Shown here in pieces: positions 32,277 to 40,481 of a DNA stretch of 43,825 nucleotides (position 1 is the stretch's first letter; every line of letters begins with the position of its first letter). A program made the position numbers and the translations under genes. The notes below the pieces were generated by a model. That model searched no databases. It was not told where the DNA came from and saw nothing but the letters and a program-made list of their open reading frames with translations. Source of the DNA: JAVWGW01 sp036655915 (GTDB lineage: Bacteria; Actinomycetota; Coriobacteriia; Coriobacteriales; Eggerthellaceae); the NCBI GenBank assembly GCA_036655915.1, contig JAVVPE010000007.1, positions 1 to 43,825 of the forward strand, written 5' to 3'.

Positions 32277-33568
32277 AAGGCTTTCATCGCTCCCCTCGCG
32301 TCCTTGAGCAGGTTTAGATAGCCCACGTTCTTGACGATGGGTAGCATCTGCTTCTTCATGGGTTGAACTGGCGTGCCGTCAACAATGAACATGCCGTTCA
32401 TCATATCCCGTATCATTTGTGGGTAGCCATCAAACATGCGCGTGAAACCCTCCATGAAAGCGGGGACCTTCTGGAATTGGCGCAAATCCTTTAATACGAA
32501 CGAACCCTCCAACGCCGTCACGTAGCCATGAAGACCTGTCTTGGAGGTATCGCCCGCATCAAGAGCCTTGGCAGCCTCTCTTCCAGCATGCATACCCGCC
32601 GCGATAGCGAAGTCCATGCCGCGCACTTGATAACCTAGGTTTACGCACATCATGGCGCTTTCGCCAGCCAGGAGCACGCCGTCTCCTGTGAGTTCGGGCA
32701 TGATATTCACGCCGCCTTCGGGCACCATATGGCCGGAATGCTCCACGATCTTGCCCCCCTTAATAAGCGGAGCCACACTCGGATGTGCTTTGAGATTCTC
32801 AAGCATTTGATATACGGGAGCCTTACCATGATTCATGGTAGCTTCGATGCCTGCCACGATGCCGAGAGAGATGCTCTCTTTGTTCGTATACATGAAGCCG
32901 CCGCCAAAAGTCCCCTTCGTTGCGTCTCCCGCAAATAGCCACGCGCTACCTTCGTCATCCGATCCCGAGAGCACGCGGTCGGTAATTACAGCTGCGGGCA
33001 ACTCGATGGTCTGCTTGATACCCACAGCAATAGCGCTCGCAGGTGGCCGCTTGTAGCCTACGGCTTTTTCGGTAAGCAGCGAGTTTACGCCGTCGCAGAG
33101 AAGCACGATGTCAGCGGTAATCTCGTCTTCGCCTGCCATCACGCCACCCACTTTGCCCGTCTCGTCAATTATGAGACTTTCGACGGCGATACCATAGATA
33201 TACTCAGCACCGGCATTTTCCGCCTTCTCCGCTAACCACTGGTCGAAAGGAGCGCGCAGGATGGCGTAGGAATCCTGACCCGCTACATTCATTTCATCGG
33301 AAGAAAAGTCAATCGTGAAGTTTGCATCAGGCGCCATCATAGAGATGCGCTCGTGCGTGATCCTGCGCTCAAGGGGAGCTTCTTGCTCGAAGTCTGGAAA
33401 GACCTCTTTGAGAGCGTGCGAGTAGACGCGCCCACCGGTCATGTTTTTTGCGCCGGCGAAATTGCCGCGCTCGACCACGAGAATTGATTTACCCGCCTTC
33501 GCGAGCTCGTAGGCCGCGACGGACCCGGCGCACCCGGAACCGACGACGATTGCATCGAAATCAGCCAT
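32273..33568 (-). CDS. fixC: FixC-like ETF:quinone oxidoreductase flavoprotein
   Basis: The 431-residue protein opens with the FAD Rossmann motif IVVGSGCAGSVAAYELAKAG and an ERG loop, followed by GAKNMTGGRVYS, as in FixC/ETF-QO proteins. Later motifs include VLLCDGVNSLLTEKAVG and GVLLAGESAMM. It moves electrons between the ETF flavin and membrane quinone, with FixX. Combined with the FixAB-type ETF it may use NADH or ferredoxin in electron bifurcation, but this cannot be told from sequence alone. The ribosome site AAGGA precedes the ATG. A 136-nt gap separates it from the ETF alpha stop, and I see no gene in that gap. Confidence 0.94.
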   Translation of the reverse strand: MADFDAIVVGSGCAGSVAAYELAKAGKSILVVERGNFAGAKNMTGGRVYSHALKEVFPDFEQEAPLERRITHERISMMAPDANFTIDFSSDEMNVAGQDSYAILRAPFDQWLAEKAENAGAEYIYGIAVESLIIDETGKVGGVMAGEDEITADIVLLCDGVNSLLTEKAVGYKRPPASAIAVGIKQTIELPAAVITDRVLSGSDDEGSAWLFAGDATKGTFGGGFMYTNKESISLGIVAGIEATMNHGKAPVYQMLENLKAHPSVAPLIKGGKIVEHSGHMVPEGGVNIMPELTGDGVLLAGESAMMCVNLGYQVRGMDFAIAAGMHAGREAAKALDAGDTSKTGLHGYVTALEGSFVLKDLRQFQKVPAFMEGFTRMFDGYPQMIRDMMNGMFIVDGTPVQPMKKQMLPIVKNVGYLNLLKDARGAMKAL

Positions 33569-33704
33569 ATATATATCCTTTCCTTATCCAAAGAAGGTCG
33601 CTGCGCATGAATGCAGATTTACGAGGTCTGCTTTTGGCACGGGGCGACAAACCCAAAGCCCATCGGTGCTTTAGACGTGCAAGCGTCGACGACAGATTGG
33701 TAGC

Positions 33705-34595
33705 CTACAGAGACGCGACGAGTTCGGGCAGAATCGTTTTTAGGTCACCCACGATGCCGTAGTCACACTGCTTGAAAATAGGAGCATTCTTGTCTTTGTT
33801 GATGGCAAAGATTGTGCCGGCGCGGTTGCAGCCCACCATATGCTGCATCTGTCCGGAAATGCCAGCACCAACGTACACCTTCGGTGCAAGCATGACGCCC
33901 GACACACCGATATACGCTTCGGTCGGCAACCAGTTGACACCTTCAGTGAGGGGGCGTGAACAACCAAGACCAGCACCGATTTTTTCGCAGAGTTTGCGCG
34001 CTAAATCAAGTTCATCCTTTTCGGCGAAGCCGCGACCAGCAGCCACTATAATATCGGCTTTGAACAAGTCTGTGCCGCTCTTTTCGAGGGGCTTTGACGA
34101 GATGAGATCGAGAGGCTTGGCGGGGACAACCCAGGCAAAGTCTTCTGTGACATTCGCTCCGGAAGGCTCGGCATCGACGAAGGCATCTGCGGTTACCGTA
34201 TATATAGCTACCTCACCAGTGGGTTTCTGAACGCGCTCTGCGATGCCACCAAAATACAGACTCTTCGCTCCCTCAACACCAAATTCCATAACATCGGTGA
34301 TGACGGAGGTGCCTGTATGGACAGCCAACTTGCCGGCAATCATCTTCATGCGACGCGTAGGCTCGACCAGCACAAGGCCTGGGCGCTCAGCGTCGAACAC
34401 GGAGATGACGGTATCAGCTGCATCGTCATAGACGGCACCGTCTGGTAGTGCGATGCGAACAATTTTGTCGGCCGTTCCTTCTTCGACCTGCAAGCTGGCA
34501 ATGGCCACAAGGACAACATCGTCGGCCATTAAACGAGCTCCCGCAGCCAAAGCGCGGGCCGTCTCGGAACGTTCAGCGAGAACAAGTGCTTTCAT
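33705..34595 (-). CDS. etfA: Electron-transfer flavoprotein alpha subunit (FixB-like)
   Basis: The 296-residue protein has the ETF alpha C-terminal FAD domain: ADIIVAAGRGFAEKDEL, GCSRPLTEGVNWLPTEAYIGVSG, KVYVGAGISGQMQHMVGC and INKDKNAPIFKQCDYGIVGD. It pairs with the beta subunit directly upstream to carry electrons from the acyl-CoA dehydrogenases to FixCX. Start ATG 34595 is preferred because MKALVLAERSE is the family N-terminus and GGTGGAG lies 6 nt upstream; the open frame extends about 160 nt further. Confidence 0.95.
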   Translation of the reverse strand: MKALVLAERSETARALAAGARLMADDVVLVAIASLQVEEGTADKIVRIALPDGAVYDDAADTVISVFDAERPGLVLVEPTRRMKMIAGKLAVHTGTSVITDVMEFGVEGAKSLYFGGIAERVQKPTGEVAIYTVTADAFVDAEPSGANVTEDFAWVVPAKPLDLISSKPLEKSGTDLFKADIIVAAGRGFAEKDELDLARKLCEKIGAGLGCSRPLTEGVNWLPTEAYIGVSGVMLAPKVYVGAGISGQMQHMVGCNRAGTIFAINKDKNAPIFKQCDYGIVGDLKTILPELVASL

Positions 34596-34611
34596 AGTAC
34601 ACTCCACCTTT

Positions 34612-35361
34612 CTACAGAGCCGCTTTGAGTGCGGCAGCAAACTGCTCAACAGCGCCGTCAGTTGAAGCATCGAGAATCTCCAGTTTGCGCTCGGCCTGTT
34701 TCGGGGCCTTGCACTCGGTGACTTCGATGGCGCTGGCATAAGAACCCTCAGCATCAGCGACGTTCATGGGCTTCTTCCCGGCAGCCAGGATATCCTTCAT
34801 GCCCGGAATGCGCGGTAGCGCGATGTCTGGAGATACCGACACAACGGCCGGCAAAGGCACACGCACGGATTCCACCGCATCTTCAAGCAGGCGATCAACT
34901 TCCAGGGCACCATCGACGGGAACGATTTTTGAAACACCGTTCACGACGGGAAGCCCCAGCTTTCCAGCCAACTGCACGTCCACCTGCTGCGCATAGTTGT
35001 CGGCAGAACCGTCTCCGCACAGGATAAGGTCGTAACCACTGACTTTCTTTGTAAGATCTGCCAGCGCGGCAGCAGTCGCGCGGGCGTCCATGCTAGAGCA
35101 GCGATCGTCGGCTACCATGACAAGTTCGTCGGCACCGCGAGCGAGCACGTTTTTCTTGAGCTTGGAGTCATTGATAGCAGCCGCTCCCACTGTAATGGCA
35201 ACAACCGAACCGCCGTCAGCCAGCTGAGCAGCAGCCTCCAAGGCATTCAAGTCGTATGCTGACACGATGGGGTGAGCCTTGGAAAAATCGAGGCTTCCAT
35301 CGGCACACACCTGAATGTCCTGGTCGTCCGGGACGACTTTAAATGCAACAACAATGTTCAT
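34612..35361 (-). CDS. etfB: Electron-transfer flavoprotein beta subunit (FixA-like)
   Basis: The 249-residue protein begins MNIVVAFKVVPDD and has the beta-subunit features SAYDLNALEAAAQLAD, VAITVGAAA, DLILCGDGSADNYAQQVDVQLAGKLGLP and the DRLLEDAVESVRVPLPAVVSV segment. The AMP/FAD-binding region is intact, so it may be of the bifurcating FixA type, but this needs alignment. A TTG three codons upstream is an alternative start. It ends 16 nt before the alpha-subunit start and begins 31 nt after the CoA ligase gene ends. Confidence 0.94.
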   Translation of the reverse strand: MNIVVAFKVVPDDQDIQVCADGSLDFSKAHPIVSAYDLNALEAAAQLADGGSVVAITVGAAAINDSKLKKNVLARGADELVMVADDRCSSMDARATAAALADLTKKVSGYDLILCGDGSADNYAQQVDVQLAGKLGLPVVNGVSKIVPVDGALEVDRLLEDAVESVRVPLPAVVSVSPDIALPRIPGMKDILAAGKKPMNVADAEGSYASAIEVTECKAPKQAERKLEILDASTDGAVEQFAAALKAAL

Positions 35362-35392
35362 TGAATCCAATCCTTTCCTTTGTCCTTTATTT

Positions 35393-36967
35393 TTAAAGCG
35401 AAGCTAACAATTTTTGCTCGACATGACCATATGTGCAGGCAATGAATGCTTCATCCCTCTTCCCTATTGCATTTTTTGGTATGGCCGAGACGAATTCCAT
35501 ATATTTTGGCCGCTTTACGCTCGAGAGGTTTTCGCGCAGGTACTTGTCTAATGTAAGCAGATCGATGGCGCAGTTATCTTTTGTAACAATCAAAGCCTTA
35601 CCAACCTCCCCCCAACGGGCATCGGGAACGCCAATCACACATGCTTCACGTACCGCGGGATGCGCCTCCAAACAGCGCTCGGCTTCTATAGGGAAGATGT
35701 TCTCGCCGCCGGAGATGTACATGTTTTTCAGTCGCCCACAGATGCGCACATCCCCGTCTTCGTCACGCGTACCTATATCCCCCGTCCGAATCCAGTCGCC
35801 GTCAAACATCTGACGTGTTTCGCTCTCTCGCTTCCAGTAACCGTTAAACGAAAGTGCTCCACGCAGGAGAATCTCTCCTGCCTCGTTGACTTTCGCTTCT
35901 TCACCATCATCTCGTTCAATGCGAAGTTCAGTAAACGCCATGGGCTTGCCCACAGAATGAGGTTTCGCGCGATTTTTCTCAAGGGACTCCGCTACATTTG
36001 GCACGATATTGTTCGGCCCCGTTTCGGTCATACCGTAGCCAACAAAGAATTTGACACCGCGATTCCAAAAGGGCTCCATGGTCGCTTGGGAAACGGGTCC
36101 GCCGGCACCTAGAATCCATTTGAAGCAGGAGAAATCCACTTTACTGAACCGAGGATTTTCGACGATCATCTTAAACATGGCCTCCGTTCCAAGAAACACC
36201 GAAGGTCGCTCTTGCTCGACGACATCCAAAAATACATCCGCTGAGAATTCTTTGGACACAACAATGCGACCACCCGAGAGCAATAAGGGAAGCATTATGG
36301 TGTTCCACCCCGCCGTATGATACAAGGGCATTCCGATGTAGGCACAATCATCATGAGTAAGATCACAAGTGATGATTTCGCTAACGGCGTTCATAAAGAT
36401 CGACCGAAACGAAAGTATGCCCGCTTTCGGCAATCCCGTTGTTCCTCCGGTGTGGATGAGCATTTGAGGATTGTCAAACTCTATCTCACAGGGTGGTATC
36501 GGCTGAATAACATCTGCCGGTTCAGCATTACTGGTGGTATAGCCATTTTCCAGCTCGCGCATATTCTCCAGGCACACGAGAACACAAGACTCGCCAAGGC
36601 TATTACCAATCGCCTTTGCTTTGTCGTAGTGGGCGCTGGAATAGAAGAGTACCTTCGGCTGTTCCAGCTCGGCTAGCGAAACCAGTTCGGAAGCCTTAAG
36701 GCGATAGTTATACGTGTCGATAATATAGCCGAGCGTAAATGAAGCCAAAAATACATCCACCATCTGCATAACAGTCGGCGAAACGAAGCCGACAACATCT
36801 CCCTTGCGCACACCAAGCGTTTCTCCTAGAAACTTAATCATGCTGGTTGACCGCTGCTCTAGATCGCCCCATGTATAGCGTATGCCGGATTCCCAATCGA
36901 ACACGGCTTCTCGATCTGGAGTCCTGCGCGCCCGAAAGCGTGCTAAATCCCTGATAAACGACACCAT
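35393..36967 (-). CDS. Acyl-CoA synthetase (AMP-forming)
   Basis: The 524-residue adenylate-forming ligase has the P-loop-like IHTGGTTGLPKAG, the YGMTETGPNN motif, TGDIG and the catalytic lysine in PKNAIGK (about 505). It activates a carboxylic acid to its CoA ester with ATP, the entry step of the pathway. The acid is unknown; the pocket cannot be read reliably. Start ATG 36967 has GAGGAG 7 nt upstream, and the frame is open for a further 130 nt into the end of the next gene. It lies between an acyl-CoA dehydrogenase and the ETF genes, all in one direction. Confidence 0.93.
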   Translation of the reverse strand: MVSFIRDLARFRARRTPDREAVFDWESGIRYTWGDLEQRSTSMIKFLGETLGVRKGDVVGFVSPTVMQMVDVFLASFTLGYIIDTYNYRLKASELVSLAELEQPKVLFYSSAHYDKAKAIGNSLGESCVLVCLENMRELENGYTTSNAEPADVIQPIPPCEIEFDNPQMLIHTGGTTGLPKAGILSFRSIFMNAVSEIITCDLTHDDCAYIGMPLYHTAGWNTIMLPLLLSGGRIVVSKEFSADVFLDVVEQERPSVFLGTEAMFKMIVENPRFSKVDFSCFKWILGAGGPVSQATMEPFWNRGVKFFVGYGMTETGPNNIVPNVAESLEKNRAKPHSVGKPMAFTELRIERDDGEEAKVNEAGEILLRGALSFNGYWKRESETRQMFDGDWIRTGDIGTRDEDGDVRICGRLKNMYISGGENIFPIEAERCLEAHPAVREACVIGVPDARWGEVGKALIVTKDNCAIDLLTLDKYLRENLSSVKRPKYMEFVSAIPKNAIGKRDEAFIACTYGHVEQKLLASL

Positions 36968-37070
36968 CGCCCCACTCCTCTCAGCACCCCTGCAGTAAAA
37001 GAAAGCTTCGGTATTTGCTTGGTGGAAAACGGTGCAGCCACCGTCTTCCACCAACATGTCAGCTTCTGAT

Positions 37071-38192
37071 CTACGAAAGAACTTGACGAGATACAACGAT
37101 TTTTAGAATTTCATCCGTACCCTCGATGATGGCGCAGGTTCTCGCATCGCGATACAAGCGCTCCACCCCGTAATCTTCGATGAGGCCGTAACCACCACAC
37201 ATCTGAATAGCCCGATCCGTGACCTCTACAGCGACGCTAGTGGCAAACAGCTTGGCCTTGGCGGCCCCTACCGTGATAGAACGGCCTTCGTCGTAGTCGT
37301 TGGCCACCTCAAAGAGCAATGCGCGAGCAGCGGAAATCTTTGTTTCCATTTCTGCCGCATACCACTGGAGTCCCTGCTTGGTTGCCAGCGGGCGACCAAA
37401 CGCAACGCGACCCTTCACGTATTCAACTGACTTCTCAAGAGCAGCCTCCGCGAGACCGACGGCGCAAGACGCAACGCCCAGACGTGCTTCGTCAAGCAGC
37501 GAGAGGGCAGCGTGCAATCCCTTGTTCTCCTTGCCAATCATCGCTATAGCGGGAACGCGAACGTCCTCGAAGAACAACTCACCCGTATCTGAGCCGCGCA
37601 GCCCGAGCTTATGAAAGATCGAACCCAGCTTCAGGCCAGGAGTATCCTTCGGGACAAGGAAGGCCGAGATGCCGCCATCGCCTGTCTCGTTGGTGCGTGC
37701 TGAAATCAGGAAGTAGTTTGCCTGGTTAATGAAGCTAATGAACGTCTTTTGCCCATTGATGACCCATTCGTCTCCGTCTTTGACAGCCGTTGCCTCGATG
37801 CCGCTCGCATCCGAACCGGCTGCCGGTTCGGTGAAGGCAAAGCCTCCTGGCGTTTCGAGCAAATCTGGCAGATAGCGATCCTTCTGCTCCTGCGTCCCCA
37901 TCCTGACGATGAGTGACGCCACAACACAGTTCGTACCGATGAGAGCCATGGTCATATTTTCCTTGGCGACCTCTTTTTCGATGGCCACATGAGCTACCAT
38001 GCTCTCGCCGAGTCCGCCGTACTCCTCCGGCATCGCCATCAGGGGAAGTCCGAGTTCTTTCATGCGGTCAAGTAAATCGTAGGGGAATATGTCTCGCTCA
38101 AGTTCCGTCAGCACACGCGGACGCAACTCGGTCTGAGCAAATTCACGCACAGCATCCAGCATCAGTTCCTGATCTTCGTTCAGGTAGCTCAT
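37071..38192 (-). CDS. Acyl-CoA dehydrogenase, short form
   Basis: The 373-residue protein is a standard acyl-CoA dehydrogenase: FAFTEPAAGSDASGIEATAV, WVINGQKTFISFINQA, GMIGKENKG-like segment, QMCGGYGLIEDYGVERLYRDARTC and the catalytic Glu at about 357 in IIEGTDEI. It oxidises an acyl-CoA to the 2-enoyl-CoA or runs in reverse. Start ATG 38192 has AAGGAGG 4 nt upstream. It leads the seven-gene unit ending at 31446 and differs strongly from the 580-residue enzyme, so the two probably act on different intermediates. Confidence 0.94.
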   Translation of the reverse strand: MSYLNEDQELMLDAVREFAQTELRPRVLTELERDIFPYDLLDRMKELGLPLMAMPEEYGGLGESMVAHVAIEKEVAKENMTMALIGTNCVVASLIVRMGTQEQKDRYLPDLLETPGGFAFTEPAAGSDASGIEATAVKDGDEWVINGQKTFISFINQANYFLISARTNETGDGGISAFLVPKDTPGLKLGSIFHKLGLRGSDTGELFFEDVRVPAIAMIGKENKGLHAALSLLDEARLGVASCAVGLAEAALEKSVEYVKGRVAFGRPLATKQGLQWYAAEMETKISAARALLFEVANDYDEGRSITVGAAKAKLFATSVAVEVTDRAIQMCGGYGLIEDYGVERLYRDARTCAIIEGTDEILKIVVSRQVLS

Positions 38193-38494
38193 GGCTCCTC
38201 CTTGGATATGAAGCTTGGTCTTTTGTTTTTTACCGCGCGCGTTTGCAGCACCAACAATAACATGGAAACCAGCACAATAAAAATTCATAATGTGCAATGA
38301 TCGTTCCTATATGCGCATGATTTCATCCTGCTCTACGCAAAATGCTTATGTGAATCATGCATTATAGTGTTGGGGTGATGCGTAATTGTCAAAAGCAGCG
38401 CGTAGTCGTGTGCCCAAAAACCCTCGGAGCTTTCTCGGGCAGAGCTAGAATGCTCCGGGAGCCTTCCCTTATTATTCGAGAAAGGAATACCAAG
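38193..38494. other. Promoter region of the acyl-CoA dehydrogenase unit
   Basis: No gene is seen in these 302 bases. AT-rich sequence near 38260-38300 could hold the promoter. GCATGATTTCA at about 38314-38325 and its near-inverse GTGAATCATGC at about 38350-38360 look like half-sites of one regulator. A weak hairpin (CGGAGC...GCTCCG) lies at 38425-38457. Confidence 0.45.
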
Positions 38495-38581
38495 ATGCGC
38501 TATACCTACCCCGCCCTATTTACTCAAACCGAATTGGACAGCTATGATGTTTTGCTCATTGATTATAGGCAGGCATTTTAA
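38495..38581 (+). pseudogene. Truncated HicB-like antitoxin remnant
   Basis: The 28-codon reading frame starts MRYTYPALFTQTELDSYDV, closely resembling the HicB N-terminus (typically MRYTYPAIFTPEE...GYSV.FPD), and has AAAGGA 8 nt before the ATG. It then ends at a stop within the terminator hairpin, far short of a normal HicB (about 70-140 residues). No HicA toxin frame is seen beside it. Most likely the leftover of a toxin-antitoxin locus. The resemblance covers few residues, so confidence is limited. Confidence 0.5.
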
Positions 38582-38619
38582 ACCAAGAGCCAGAAGAGTA
38601 ATGAGCCTGGCTCTTGGTT
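38581..38619. terminator. 13-bp hairpin downstream of tRNA-Asp and the hicB remnant
   Basis: AACCAAGAGCCAG and CTGGCTCTTGGTT pair perfectly around a 13-nt loop. It may be a second terminator for the minus-strand tRNA transcript. The T run is poor on both strands. Confidence 0.5.
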
Positions 38620-38650
38620 AGAAAAAAACGGAAAGACCCACGATGCAAAA

Positions 38651-38674
38651 AAGACACGAACGAATTCGTGTCTT
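38651..38674 (-). terminator. Intrinsic terminator of tRNA-Asp
   Basis: AAGACACGAA-CGAA-TTCGTGTCTT is a perfect 10-bp hairpin followed on the minus strand by a run of T, 11 nt beyond the tRNA 3' end. Confidence 0.85.
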
Positions 38675-38685
38675 CAGGCTTTAAA

Positions 38686-38762
38686 TGGCGGGATGTACGA
38701 GACTTGAACTCGCGACCTCTGACGTGACAGGCCAGCGCTCTAACCAACTGAGCTAACACCCC
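38686..38762 (-). tRNA. tRNA-Asp (GTC)
   Basis: The minus strand folds into a full cloverleaf: acceptor GGGGTGT/ACATCCC, D arm GCTC...GAGC, anticodon arm CTGGC-CTGTCAC-GTCAG with anticodon GTC, T arm GCGAG-TTCAAGT-CTCGT, discriminator G and an encoded CCA. A promoter TTGCGT-N17-TAGAAT lies at 38783-38811 on the same strand and a terminator follows. Confidence 0.96.
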
Positions 38763-38782
38763 GTGCTTTTGCAGCAGCGATT

Positions 38783-38811
38783 ATTCTACTGGAGATGCCC
38801 CTTCAACGCAA
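38783..38811 (-). promoter_or_regulatory. Promoter of tRNA-Asp
   Basis: On the minus strand TTGCGT and TAGAAT are separated by exactly 17 nt, with the -10 box about 20 nt before the mature tRNA 5' end. Confidence 0.6.
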
Positions 38812-38918
38812 TACCCTATTTTCAAAATTTTTTCCGCCGGCTTTCCGCCATCTTTTCCCCAAAACTACCGTATCCTTACAACTATGACCCGCCCACTTCA
38901 CGCAAGGAAGGAACGCCC

Positions 38919-39602
38919 ATGACCCCGGATTGCCCCTTACCTCGTTTTGGCGTGCGCCCTTTCGCCGCCGTAAACGGTGTTGTGCTCTATCGCAGCCGCG
39001 CACTCGATAGCATCGAAGCGGATGAAGCGTGCGTCCTTGCTCAGCTGGGCATCACTGCTATTTACGACTTGCGCAAGCAGGCAGAACGCCACCCGGGCGA
39101 AGTGCTTTTAGCCAGCAGCCTGGCCATCCACGTGCTTGAAGACGATCTGCAAGACGACGAGCAGCGCACAAACCTTACCCGCAGTTGCAACATCGTAGCT
39201 TCCTACGGGCTTCCCGGGCAACGCATGGAACACATGTATACCACCATCGCGCAGCACGGCGCCGCGTTGCGCAGTATCATCGATGCCGCCCTGGCCACCA
39301 CGGCGCCCCTTCTGATTCACTGCGTCAACGGCAAGGATCGCGCGGGTGTGGTGTGTGCCTGCATACAGCGTGCGCTGGGTGTGCCGATGCCGGCAATCTA
39401 TAGCGACTACCTAAAAACGAACACACTGAATGCAGACATGAACCGTCGCGACCTTGCGCGCCTGGCCAACACCTTAAGCACCAAAGAACTGGCCGTTATG
39501 GCGGCTTTGTTTGAAGCACGACCCGCCTATCTGGATGCCTTTTGGCAGGCCATTGATGCGCGCTACGGATCGTTTGAACGCTTTATGCAGGCAAGCTTTT
39601 AG
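38919..39602 (+). CDS. Tyrosine phosphatase-like protein (Y_phosphatase3 type)
   Basis: The 227-residue protein has the Cys-based phosphatase signature HCVNGKDRAGV (Cys135, Arg141; HC-X5-R) and an N-terminal substrate-entry motif with RSRALDSI and IYDLRKQAERHPGE. These are features of bacterial dual-specificity tyrosine phosphatases related to LipA/MptpB. It could act on phosphotyrosine or phosphoinositides. No signal peptide is seen. Start ATG 38919 has AAGGA 6 nt upstream; the frame opens earlier but overlaps the tRNA region. It stands alone. Confidence 0.9.
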   Translation: MTPDCPLPRFGVRPFAAVNGVVLYRSRALDSIEADEACVLAQLGITAIYDLRKQAERHPGEVLLASSLAIHVLEDDLQDDEQRTNLTRSCNIVASYGLPGQRMEHMYTTIAQHGAALRSIIDAALATTAPLLIHCVNGKDRAGVVCACIQRALGVPMPAIYSDYLKTNTLNADMNRRDLARLANTLSTKELAVMAALFEARPAYLDAFWQAIDARYGSFERFMQASF

Positions 39603-39683
39603 CCCACGCGCACGGCCACAAAAAGCAGCGAGGCTTAAAGGAGCAAGCACGCGAGCAGCCGCGCCAAGGGGGCAGCAAAAACG

Positions 39684-40055
39684 CTACGCCGCCGCTGCAT
39701 CACTTTTCTTGGCAACTTCGCGCGCTTCCTCGATTTCTTCGGTACCCTTATTAAGCAGATAGATACCCACAACGATCAGCGCAATGCCCAGGCCTGTATA
39801 CAGGCTAAAAGCGTCACCCCACACCGCAATACCAATAACGGTCGTCAGCACGGTCCCTGCCCCACCCCAGATGCCATAGACCAGGCCTAGGGGCATCTTC
39901 TTCAATATAATGATTAGCAGCGAAAACGATATAGCATAGCCCACCACCGTTAACAAGGAGGGGCCTAAGATGGTGAAGCTTTCGCTCAGCTTTAGCATGC
40001 TGACGCCAAAAACTTCTGCGGCAATAGAAATTGCTAACAAAACAAAGGGTGGCAT
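39684..40055 (-). CDS. SMR-family transporter subunit (long partner)
   Basis: The 123-residue protein has four transmembrane helices and the essential Glu14 (AAEVFG) of small multidrug resistance proteins, plus a charged C-terminal tail (EEIEEAREVAKK) not usual in EmrE. Paired SMR genes of unequal length (EbrAB, YkkCD) form obligate heterodimers that exchange protons for cationic drugs or guanidinium-like compounds. Its ATG lies 1 nt after the partner stop codon. No guanidine riboswitch was recognised upstream. Confidence 0.92.
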   Translation of the reverse strand: MPPFVLLAISIAAEVFGVSMLKLSESFTILGPSLLTVVGYAISFSLLIIILKKMPLGLVYGIWGGAGTVLTTVIGIAVWGDAFSLYTGLGIALIVVGIYLLNKGTEEIEEAREVAKKSDAAAA

Positions 40056-40056
40056 G

Positions 40057-40374
40057 TTATACCCCTAACTTCAAAACAACGACGCCGGCAATAACGGCAA
40101 CCAGACCCACAACCTTCTTAAGGTTTAAGCCTTCGTGCCAAAAAACCATGCCGACCACAGCGGTCAGGGCAATCCCTAGCCCCGTCCAGGCAGCATATAC
40201 AGGACCCAAGGGAAATACCTCAAGGGTGTGCGACATGCAGTAAAACGCAATCACATACCCAATAACAACACCCACAACCGGCAGCTTCTTTTTGAATCCA
40301 CCCGAAAGCTTCATCATCGAATCGGCAAACACCTCCGCCACCACGGCAGAGATGAGCATGACATACGGATTCAT
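40057..40374 (-). CDS. SMR-family transporter subunit (short partner)
   Basis: The 105-residue, four-helix protein has Glu14 (VAEVFA) and the conserved aromatic segment PVYAAWTGLGIALT around the substrate site. It is the first gene of the SMR pair, divergent from a MerR-family regulator 107 nt away. The pair probably exports a cationic compound that the regulator senses. Confidence 0.92.
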   Translation of the reverse strand: MNPYVMLISAVVAEVFADSMMKLSGGFKKKLPVVGVVIGYVIAFYCMSHTLEVFPLGPVYAAWTGLGIALTAVVGMVFWHEGLNLKKVVGLVAVIAGVVVLKLGV

Positions 40375-40441
40375 GTGTTTCCTCTTTCATTACCTTATGG
40401 CGCGCCCTTGTGCAGACGCGACCCGCTTTTCTTCCGTGAGA

Positions 40442-40460
40442 TAGGCTAAACTATGCCCTA
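40442..40460. promoter_or_regulatory. Candidate MerR operator between SMR and regulator genes
   Basis: TAGGC-N8-GCCCTA is an imperfect 19-nt inverted repeat directly upstream of the MerR start, a length typical of MerR-family sites. Core promoter boxes were not placed with confidence. Confidence 0.35.
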
Positions 40461-40481
40461 ATGGTAGAGTCAAGGAGAATT

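Noticed and set aside
38357..38494. Longer 74-codon frame containing the hicB remnant
   Set aside because: Its upstream part shows no similarity to HicB or any family and lacks a ribosome site; the start at 38495 with AAAGGA is better supported.
40375..40481. Possible guanidine riboswitch before the SMR genes
   Set aside because: The 107-nt gap has no recognisable guanidine aptamer elements and is better explained as a MerR-controlled promoter.
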